Source: Francisellaceae bacterium UBA6186
GTDB lineage: Bacteria > Pseudomonadota > Gammaproteobacteria > UBA6186 > Azoamicaceae
Assembly (NCBI GenBank): GCA_002422785.1
Contig: DITK01000027.1
Coordinates: 12,226 to 76,225 of the forward strand
DNA length: 64,000 bases
Reading direction: 5' to 3'
The notes beneath the pieces are model-generated. The model ran no database searches, was not told where the DNA came from, and worked only from the letters and a program-made list of their open reading frames with translations. Positions 58,011-64,000 of this stretch are shown here, one piece after another (position 1 is the stretch's first letter; the number at the start of each line of letters is the position of its first letter). A program made the translations under genes and the position numbers.

Positions 58011-58643
58011 TTATTTTTTTAAAATGGATATATTTTTAAATCCAGCTAAATCTAATTGTTGTTTTTTGATCTCGGCTATCGATTGAGAAGAAAATGGGCC
58101 TAGAATAATTTGGTAAGTAACCTCTTTTTTGTTGGAAGAGTATATCTTTTCCAAGTTAGCTTCGAATCCTTGCAATACCAATTTAGCTTTTAACCCATCG
58201 GCTTCGTCTAATGTTTTAAAAGACCCAAGATGCAATAAGCATTGATGTTTACTAGTATTAATTTTATTATTAATACTTAATTTGTTGCTATCTTTGATGT
58301 CAGATACTTGCCCATTGGTTAGCAAATTATAAAAATCATAATTATTAGCAGTACGAATATTAGTATTTGTTGGTTTAGCCTTGGTTTTTATTTCTTTCGT
58401 TGAATTATGAAGATTTTTATTGGCATGAAAAAATGTATGCGATTTTGGTAAACAATTAAAAACGATTATTACTAAAGTTGTTATTAGTATTCCCCCTAAT
58501 AAACCATAGATAAAGGTTAATAACCAATGGTTTTTATGATGCGAAAAAGATTGCCTAGCTTTGGTGCGTTTGGCAGATGGTGATTTGCACCAAAAAAAAA
58601 TATAGATACAGTTGAATAACAATGAATGGATTATACTTATCAC
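58011..58643 (-). CDS. FtsN-like SPOR-domain membrane protein
   Basis: 210 residues: basic cytoplasmic stretch, one membrane helix (about 42-64, FIYGLLGGILITTLVIIVF), a periplasmic linker rich in Asn/Lys/Thr, and a C-terminal SPOR domain (about 130-208: CLLHLGSFKTLDEADGLKAKL, split, then YQIILGPFSSQSIAEIKKQQL). SPOR binds denuded glycan at the division site. Position just upstream of hslVU fits FtsN. The listed GTG start gives an extra hydrophobic 20 residues before the basic part and lacks a well-placed ribosome site, so the true start is uncertain. The essential FtsN helices near the membrane are not recognisable. Confidence 0.78.
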   Translation of the reverse strand: MISIIHSLLFNCIYIFFWCKSPSAKRTKARQSFSHHKNHWLLTFIYGLLGGILITTLVIIVFNCLPKSHTFFHANKNLHNSTKEIKTKAKPTNTNIRTANNYDFYNLLTNGQVSDIKDSNKLSINNKINTSKHQCLLHLGSFKTLDEADGLKAKLVLQGFEANLEKIYSSNKKEVTYQIILGPFSSQSIAEIKKQQLDLAGFKNISILKK

Positions 58644-58758
58644 AATTTATTAGATATTTCCCCGAATTAACTTTAATTTAACAAGGACTATTTTGAAGTA
58701 AAATGGATTTAATAACAAGATGGTCGATAAAATATGGAGCGACTAGCATATTTTAAAT

Positions 58759-58778
58759 TATTAGTTAACCAACTAATA
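58759..58778. repeat. 8-bp inverted repeat upstream of the phasin-like gene
   Basis: TATTAGTT, AACC, AACTAATA. It lies just before a promoter-like sequence and could be an operator or part of a terminator-like hairpin; not more can be said. Confidence 0.35.
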
Positions 58779-58782
58779 TATT

Positions 58783-58809
58783 TTGGTTAATAGTATTTAG
58801 GTGTATAAT
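58783..58809 (+). promoter_or_regulatory. probable sigma-70 type promoter for the phasin-like gene
   Basis: A perfect -10 box TATAAT at 58804-58809 with TTGGTT 15 bases upstream (58783-58788) as a weak -35. The gene starts 94 bases downstream. Confidence 0.4.
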
Positions 58810-58902
58810 CATAAAAAATTAACAAATAACTTAGGTTTGTTTGAACTACTCTTAGAGTTATGCAGTCTACAATAAAACAATAATAATAAAGAGGTGGATG
58901 TT

Positions 58903-59598
58903 ATGTTACAAACACATGCAGCTAATTTGCAATTGCAAAAAGCTTTAAATGAAATTATTAAAGTTAGTGAAATTATTTTAAATTCTGGTGTGTTTCATCC
59001 GATCATAGATAGAAAAAATATTGAATATATGAAAGATCTGCAAACACAGTCTTATGAATATCAAGAACAATTGCTTAAACATAGCAATATGGTGAATGTT
59101 GAATTATTTAATAAAATAAATATATTTTTAATCAACCAAAACAGAATAATGAAACAAAATATTGGATTTTTTAATGAGTTATTTAATAATCCACATACTA
59201 ATAAAATTGCTCAACAATTGCTTCCTATATTAAATAATTCTTTTGATTATACGGAAAATGCTATAAAAGAATTTAATATTTTAAAGCAAGCAACTATGGG
59301 CCAATTATCTGGCAATAATGTCAATATAATAGAAAGCATGCAAGCACATATCAAAAATATTGACAACGGTTTTACCAATTTATTAAACGGCTTGTTGGTG
59401 CTTAAACGAGAGTTGGAAAATTCCAAACAAAAGTTGAATACATTGATAATAGCTGCCAACCAATCATCGGATAAGCCCAAGGCATGCTGGGGACCGAATA
59501 AAAGCGGTATACTTTATAAACATACAGCAGCTAGTAAACAACCAACAAAAAAGGTCGCTAAAAAAAGTAATAAAAAACGCAAACCTAATACTGATTAA
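58903..59598 (+). CDS. phasin-like helical protein with Lys-rich tail
   Basis: 231 residues, almost wholly helical by pattern, without signal peptide or membrane segment. Residues 1-190 have heptad-like spacing (LQLQKALNEIIKVSEIIL, split, and LLNGLLVLKRELENSKQKLN near 165-185) as in phasins or other coiled-coil structural proteins. The tail KKVAKKSNKKRKP is strongly basic like the PhaF/histone-H1-type tails. I do not recognise a specific family. The ATG at 58903 has GAGGTGG 5 bases upstream; the GTG at 58894 lies inside that site. Could coat PHB granules, bind nucleic acid, or be an effector. Confidence 0.65.
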   Translation: MLQTHAANLQLQKALNEIIKVSEIILNSGVFHPIIDRKNIEYMKDLQTQSYEYQEQLLKHSNMVNVELFNKINIFLINQNRIMKQNIGFFNELFNNPHTNKIAQQLLPILNNSFDYTENAIKEFNILKQATMGQLSGNNVNIIESMQAHIKNIDNGFTNLLNGLLVLKRELENSKQKLNTLIIAANQSSDKPKACWGPNKSGILYKHTAASKQPTKKVAKKSNKKRKPNTD

Positions 59599-59601
59599 TT
59601 G

Positions 59602-60567
59602 CTAAGCTGGACTTGCCTCTTTTATCGTGACTGATAATTTTTTAAGCCCTAATTTTTTAAATAACGCCTCATCTTTTTCAGGAAGAGGGTTAGATGCGGT
59701 TAAAAGTTTTTCTCCATAAAAAATAGAATTGGCACCGACTATAAAACACAGAGATTGCAGTTCATCTGACATTTGTTCTCTACCTGCTGATAATCTGATA
59801 TATGCTTTAGGCATCATAATTCTAGCTAATGCAATAGTACGAATAAAATCAAAAGGATCTACATCATCGACATTTGCTAATGGAGTGCCGGGGATTTTAA
59901 TCAATTTATTGATAGGAACAGATTCTGGCGGTTCTTTAAGATTGGCGAGAGTTACTAGCATTTTAATACGATCTTCATTAGTTTCTCCCATACCAAGGAT
60001 ACCACCACAACAAACCTTAATGCCTGCTGTTCTTACTTTGTTTAAAGTATCAAGACGATCTTCAAAAGTTCTAGTGGTTATAACATTATTATAATATTCT
60101 TTCGAAGTATCTATATTATGGTTGTAAAAATCTAGACCAGCATTTTTTAATATTTCAGCTTGTTCATCTTTAAGCAATCCTAAAGTAACACAAGTTTCTA
60201 AATTTAATTTTTTTACTTCTTTTATCATATCACACACTAGTTGCAAATCTGTATTTTTAGGACCACGCCATGCGGCTCCCATGCAAAACCTAGTGCTGCC
60301 AGCATCTTTTGCTCTTTTAGCAGCTGCTACAACTTCGTCAATTTGCATTAATGGAGATTTTTCTATACCGGTTTTATGATGAGCTGATTGTGGACAATAA
60401 CCACAATTTTCTGCACATCGCCCTGTTTTAATACTTAATAAAGTGCTAATTTGAATTTCATTGGGATTAAATTGCTTTCTATGAGTTTTTTGAGCTAAGT
60501 AAATTAATTCAGCAAATGGTAAGTTAAAAGTTTTTAATCCTTTATCAAAAGACCATGATGGTATCAT
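59602..60567 (-). CDS. bioB: biotin synthase
   Basis: Radical-SAM enzyme that inserts sulfur into dethiobiotin. 321 residues. The cluster cysteines are Cys51, Cys55 and Cys58 (CAENCGYC). The [2Fe-2S] site residues are seen as [10 protein letters not shown] near 93-102, TCVTLG near 124-129 and [10 protein letters not shown] near 183-192, with RLSAGREQ near 254-261 supplying the Arg. GAGG lies 9 bases before the ATG. Divergent from bioF; only 70 bases separate the two starts. Confidence 0.97.
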   Translation of the reverse strand: MIPSWSFDKGLKTFNLPFAELIYLAQKTHRKQFNPNEIQISTLLSIKTGRCAENCGYCPQSAHHKTGIEKSPLMQIDEVVAAAKRAKDAGSTRFCMGAAWRGPKNTDLQLVCDMIKEVKKLNLETCVTLGLLKDEQAEILKNAGLDFYNHNIDTSKEYYNNVITTRTFEDRLDTLNKVRTAGIKVCCGGILGMGETNEDRIKMLVTLANLKEPPESVPINKLIKIPGTPLANVDDVDPFDFIRTIALARIMMPKAYIRLSAGREQMSDELQSLCFIVGANSIFYGEKLLTASNPLPEKDEALFKKLGLKKLSVTIKEASPA

Positions 60568-60637
60568 GCTTATAGCCTCTAATTAAATTTATATAAGTTA
60601 TAACTGTTGTTAATAAAAATTAAACATATTATATTCT

Positions 60638-61828
60638 ATGGTTGATATTAAGTATATAAGGCACGAATTGGATATATGTATGCCTGATAAATTATATTAT
60701 AAGTATTATAAAGAGTTGCAAGCCTCTGGAAAATATCGTCAACTTGCTAATATAGACTCACAGTTATTAACCAACAATTTAGATTTTTCGACGAATGACT
60801 ATTTAGCATTAAGTAAACATCCAGATTTGCTTGTGGCGGCGTATAAAGCCGCTAAACAGTATGGGGTTGGAGCGACAGGTTCTAGATTGCTTTCTGGTAA
60901 TAAAAAAATTTTTGCAGAATTAGAATCGAGGATATCTTTAAATAAAGGCACCGAGTCGGCACTTATTTTTAATTCTGGATTTCAGGCAAATATCACTGTT
61001 TTATCAAGTCTATTAGATTCCAAGGTGCTCGGAAAAACCCCATTGGTTTTTTTTGATAAACTTAATCATGCCAGCTTATATCAGGCTGTATTTTTAAGTA
61101 AAGCTGAATTAATTAGGTATCGACATAATGATATGCAGCATTTATCTTCTCTTTTGTGTAAATTTAGTTCTGTTGATCAACCAAAATTTATTGTTGCGGA
61201 AACTGTTTTTGGCATGGATGGGGATTTATTGTTGATTGATGATTTATTAAATTTGGCCAAAACTTACGGTGCTTTTGTTTATCTTGACGAAGCTCATGCA
61301 ACAGGAGTTGTAGGTTGTTCTGGATATGGATTGGCAGCCAAGCTTGATTTTCATAATGTTCCGCACCTTATTATGGGTACATTTAGTAAAGCACTAGGAT
61401 GTTCTGGTGGTTATATTGCAACTTCTATCAATATAAAAAATTATTTGATTAACAAAGCCGCAGGTTTTATATATTCTACTGCATTGTCTCCCATGGTGGT
61501 TGGAGCGGCATTTAAAGCTTGGAGTATGGTACGAACTATGAATAAACAAAGAAAAAAACTATTTCTTAACTCAAGCAAGCTAAGAAAAAATTTAAAAAGT
61601 TTAGGATTTGATATTGGCTTATCTCAGTCTCATATTATACCAATTATAGTATCTCAAGAATATTTAGCGATTAAAATCAAAGAATATTTATTTAAACAAG
61701 GAATTATAGTTTCTTGTGTTAGACCGCCAACAGTGCCAATAGGTAGTGCCAGATTACGACTTGCACTTAACGTGCATCATACCAATCAAGATATTCAGCA
61801 GCTTATTGATGTATTTAAAACATTATGA
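60638..61828 (+). CDS. bioF: 8-amino-7-oxononanoate synthase
   Basis: PLP enzyme that joins pimeloyl-ACP/CoA with alanine. 396 residues. DFSTNDYLALSKHP near 49-62, GVGATGSRLLSGN near 76-88, LDEAHATGVVG near 216-226 and PLP lysine Lys251 in GTFSKALGCSGG are conserved. The start at 60638 adds a few residues before a typical N-terminus; ATG at 60680 (residue 15) is another option. Overlaps bioH by 4 bases. Confidence 0.96.
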   Translation: MVDIKYIRHELDICMPDKLYYKYYKELQASGKYRQLANIDSQLLTNNLDFSTNDYLALSKHPDLLVAAYKAAKQYGVGATGSRLLSGNKKIFAELESRISLNKGTESALIFNSGFQANITVLSSLLDSKVLGKTPLVFFDKLNHASLYQAVFLSKAELIRYRHNDMQHLSSLLCKFSSVDQPKFIVAETVFGMDGDLLLIDDLLNLAKTYGAFVYLDEAHATGVVGCSGYGLAAKLDFHNVPHLIMGTFSKALGCSGGYIATSINIKNYLINKAAGFIYSTALSPMVVGAAFKAWSMVRTMNKQRKKLFLNSSKLRKNLKSLGFDIGLSQSHIIPIIVSQEYLAIKIKEYLFKQGIIVSCVRPPTVPIGSARLRLALNVHHTNQDIQQLIDVFKTL

Positions 61829-62499
61829 AGCAATGCTTTATTTTTTGTCATGGTTGGGCTACGGATATTCAATTTTGGAATAATATAAAAAATTATTTTT
61901 CTTTAGAAAATATCAATACTATATATTTAGACTTAGGCTATTTCGGCAATTCAAATTCAAATTTACTAGAACATATTCAACAAGAAAAAAATACTCAGTT
62001 TATTGGGGTTGGTCATTCTCTTGGTTTAATTAAATTATTGTCTTTAAATATAAAATTTAAAGCATTAATTGGTCTGCAAAGTTTTATTAATTTTTTAGGC
62101 AACGATTCACAGCTGCATAAAAAACGTAAATTAGAATTAATATTATTAAAGCAACAATTTAACCATGACCCCATCAGTGCATTAAAAAGATTTTATCAAA
62201 GAGCAAGTTTACATGTTAATTTTAACCAACATAACAAATATAATTTTTTAAATCGAAATTTGTTAATGCAAGATTTGAATTTATTATCATTAAATTGTAC
62301 ATTAGATCCTGATATACCTTTATTAATTATTGCTGCTCAAGATGATGTAATTGTACCACCGGAATTAATTTTAGATAATTTTAGTAAATTAAGTAACGCA
62401 GTAATTGACATGTTAAATATAGGACAACATGGTCTTGGTTATCAATGCTCAGAATTAATTTATAGAAAAATAAAGAGTTTTGCATATGGAATTAATTAA
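61825..62499 (+). CDS. BioH-type alpha/beta hydrolase, putative pimeloyl-ACP methyl ester esterase
   Basis: Ends pimelate synthesis by releasing pimeloyl-ACP from its methyl ester. 224 residues, shorter than E. coli BioH (256). Triad: Ser65 in GVGHSLG, Asp173/174 in IAAQDDVIVPP, His202 in GQHGLGY; oxyanion region FCHGWATDIQFW (7-18). It is very divergent from BioH elsewhere, and could be a different isofunctional esterase (BioG, BioJ, BioV types). The role is inferred from its place between bioF and bioC with 4- and 14-base overlaps. Confidence 0.8.
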   Translation: MKQCFIFCHGWATDIQFWNNIKNYFSLENINTIYLDLGYFGNSNSNLLEHIQQEKNTQFIGVGHSLGLIKLLSLNIKFKALIGLQSFINFLGNDSQLHKKRKLELILLKQQFNHDPISALKRFYQRASLHVNFNQHNKYNFLNRNLLMQDLNLLSLNCTLDPDIPLLIIAAQDDVIVPPELILDNFSKLSNAVIDMLNIGQHGLGYQCSELIYRKIKSFAYGIN

Positions 62500-63232
62500 A
62501 GAAAAAATACAATTAAATTTCAATGAAGCAGCTGAATCATATGATTCGGTTGCAACCGTGCAAAAAGCTTGTGCAGTTAATTTGGTGGATAAATTAGTAA
62601 AATATTTTCATAAAAGAAGCATAACTACAATATTAGATTTAGGTACTGGTACTGGTTACGTTCCAGAATTGTTAGTTAAAATATATCCATCAGGGGATTA
62701 TGATCTTAATGATATATCTTCTAATATGCTGCTTTGTGCTAAAAAAAAAATAAGTTTTGCTAAACCAAACTTAATTTTAGGTGATATGGAAAGTATAGAT
62801 TTTGGATCGTATGATCTAATTACCGCAAATCTTGCTTTGCAATGGTCAACCAATTTATATTATATGCTACAAAAACTATATAATAAATCGAATATTTTTG
62901 CTTTTTCTTGTGTGTTAATTGGTACTTTTCATGAATGGACTCGCCAATTTAAAAATTTAGATACATCTTTTCCCATTTATCAATATCCAGACAATAATAC
63001 ATTGGAAAATTTTTTATTATCTTTATATCCTAAAAAATATTTTTTTGAAACTAAAGAATATCCAATAACTTTTAATAATTCTTTAGATTTTATCAAATAT
63101 TTAAAAAAATTAGGAGCGTCAACAGCTGAACATGCGACATCTTTGGCAGAATTAAAAAATATTATTAAAATTAATAATAAATCATTTACTGTAACTTATA
63201 GAGTTTTTTTTGCTATTTTAGCAAGAACTTAG
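62486..63232 (+). CDS. bioC: malonyl-ACP O-methyltransferase
   Basis: Starts pimelate synthesis by methylating malonyl-ACP. 248 residues. N-terminus with FNEAAESYDSVATVQK typical of BioC, SAM motif ILDLGTGTGYVPE near 48-60, DLNDIS near 73-78, and ANLALQWSTN near 111-120. Start at ATG 62486, overlapping the bioH-type gene by 14 bases; a TTG two codons upstream is in frame. Followed by 69 bases, then bioD. Confidence 0.93.
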   Translation: MELIKEKIQLNFNEAAESYDSVATVQKACAVNLVDKLVKYFHKRSITTILDLGTGTGYVPELLVKIYPSGDYDLNDISSNMLLCAKKKISFAKPNLILGDMESIDFGSYDLITANLALQWSTNLYYMLQKLYNKSNIFAFSCVLIGTFHEWTRQFKNLDTSFPIYQYPDNNTLENFLLSLYPKKYFFETKEYPITFNNSLDFIKYLKKLGASTAEHATSLAELKNIIKINNKSFTVTYRVFFAILART

Positions 63233-63301
63233 TGGTTGAAATTAGTTTACAGAACCGCTATTGTAGGTAAAACATAAAATTAACAGCTTATGTAGTAAAT
63301 A

Positions 63302-63931
63302 ATGCAAATTTTTATAACTGGAACAGACACCAATATTGGCAAAACATTAGTTGCCAGCTGGATATGTTTGCATACAGGATATGGCTATTTTAAACCAATC
63401 CAAACCGGCACGCTAGAAATTAGTGATACTCAGCAAGTTTTGTTATTAGCAAAGGATATTATTGTTTATAAAGAAATTTATTCGTACCAACAAGCAGTAT
63501 CACCACATTTGGCAGCTAAACTAAACAATACAATTATTGATTTATCTATAATTAAGTTGCCAAAGGTTGAAAATTTAATCATCGAAGGGGCAGGTGGCTT
63601 GTTAGTTCCGATTAATAAAGATCAATTAATGATCGATCTTATCAAACAACTATCAGTCCCTGTTATATTAGTTGCTAGATCGACTATCGGAACTATAAAT
63701 CATACTTTGTTAAGTCTAGAAGCCTTATGTTTTCGTCATATTAATATTTTAGGAGTTATTCTAGTAGGAGAGATTGATCAAGATAATTGTGATGCCATTG
63801 AATTCTATAGTAAGACTAAAGTTTTAGCACAAATACCTATTCTTAATTCTATCAATACTGAATCATTATTAAATATACCATTAACTTATAATCTGCAACA
63901 AATTTTAAAGGGCATAAATGAATATAATTGA
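63302..63931 (+). CDS. bioD: dethiobiotin synthetase
   Basis: Closes the ureido ring of dethiobiotin from DAPA, CO2 and ATP. 209 residues. P-loop GTDTNIGKTLVA near 6-17, YFKPIQTG near 30-37, and EGAGGLLVPI near 96-105 are conserved. Overlaps bioA by 14 bases. Confidence 0.95.
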   Translation: MQIFITGTDTNIGKTLVASWICLHTGYGYFKPIQTGTLEISDTQQVLLLAKDIIVYKEIYSYQQAVSPHLAAKLNNTIIDLSIIKLPKVENLIIEGAGGLLVPINKDQLMIDLIKQLSVPVILVARSTIGTINHTLLSLEALCFRHINILGVILVGEIDQDNCDAIEFYSKTKVLAQIPILNSINTESLLNIPLTYNLQQILKGINEYN

Positions 63932-64000
63932 ACGCGATAAAAAAATTATATGGCACCCATTTACTCAAGAAAAAACTTCTGATTTACCGATTGCTATAAA
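63918..64000 (+). CDS. bioA: adenosylmethionine-8-amino-7-oxononanoate aminotransferase, 5' end
   Basis: Only 27 codons before the window ends. MNIIERDKKIIWHPFTQ is the BioA start; the WHPFTQ motif is diagnostic of this enzyme, which makes DAPA from KAPA with S-adenosylmethionine as amino donor. Starts inside the end of bioD. Confidence 0.88.
   Translation, partial: MNIIERDKKIIWHPFTQEKTSDLPIAI

Noticed and set aside
60568..60637. A BirA operator between bioB and bioF
   Set aside because: I looked for the TTGTTAACC/GGTTAACAA-type pair in the 70 bases between the starts and found only partial half-sites, not enough to call.
1..64000. CRISPR arrays, rRNA genes, insertion sequences with terminal repeats, prophage genes
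   Set aside because: None seen. The only direct repeat array is the short 9-bp set at 33839-33883, and the only mobile-type gene is the Rpn relic.

Overview
The window comes from an AT-rich, host-associated gammaproteobacterium that looks like a member of the Legionellales. Three things point there. Housekeeping blocks keep gammaproteobacterial order: mltD / yafS-like / rnhA-dnaQ; lepA-lepB-rnc-era-recO; grpE-dnaK-dnaJ-dapB; ftsN-like-hslV-hslU; lolC-lolD-comEC-msbA-lpxK. A Dot/Icm type IVB secretion locus (dotA-icmV divergent from icmW-icmX) is present in the Legionella/Coxiella layout. Eukaryote-like proteins (an OTU-type protease, an octotricopeptide/RAP-like protein, remnants of a DOT1-like methyltransferase) suggest life inside a eukaryotic cell. 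No species assignment is possible from the sequence alone.

Layout. 1-9 kb: a partial unknown gene, a short MltD-like transglycosylase, the rnhA-dnaQ pair, the lepA-to-recO block and an outer-membrane beta-barrel protein. 9-18 kb: an argD-type aminotransferase, sodB, a squalene/phytoene synthase, photolyase, the RAP-like protein and clpB with a heat-shock type promoter. 18-26 kb: a frameshifted Rpn nuclease, rhomboid protease, a surface-polysaccharide group (O-antigen ligase/polymerase, WecA-like transferase, WbpM-like dehydratase), argS and a HAD phosphatase. 26-31 kb: an NlpC/P60-like protein behind tRNA-Leu(CAA), an MFS transporter, fabI and a thiolase. 31-38 kb: the Dot/Icm locus with an unknown polytopic membrane protein, then rpoS and a lone pilin-like gene. 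38-46 kb: LolCD, ComEC, MsbA, LpxK, a Trm112-like small protein and NadK. 46-52.7 kb: GrpE-DnaK-DnaJ, DapB and an AGCS amino-acid symporter. 52.7-55.8 kb: an accessory patch with a second IcmX-like protein, a decayed DOT1-like gene and the OTU protein. 55.8-64 kb: HIT protein, HslUV, an FtsN-like SPOR protein, a phasin-like protein and a biotin synthesis cluster (bioB divergent from bioF-bioH-bioC-bioD-bioA, the last cut by the window edge).

Together the genes describe an organism that keeps its envelope (DAP/peptidoglycan, lipid A, lipoprotein export, polysaccharide), stress response (RpoS, ClpB, DnaKJ-GrpE, HslUV, SodB, photolyase) and biotin synthesis, and that has type IVB secretion components with candidate effectors nearby. 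There are signs of gene decay: a single-base frameshift in the Rpn gene, the broken DOT1-like gene, and shortened versions of MltD and IcmX. The most interesting stretches are the icmX paralogue/DOT1/OTU patch (52.7-55.8 kb), the unknown membrane protein downstream of icmX (35.3-36.8 kb), and the RAP-like protein (13.8-15.3 kb).
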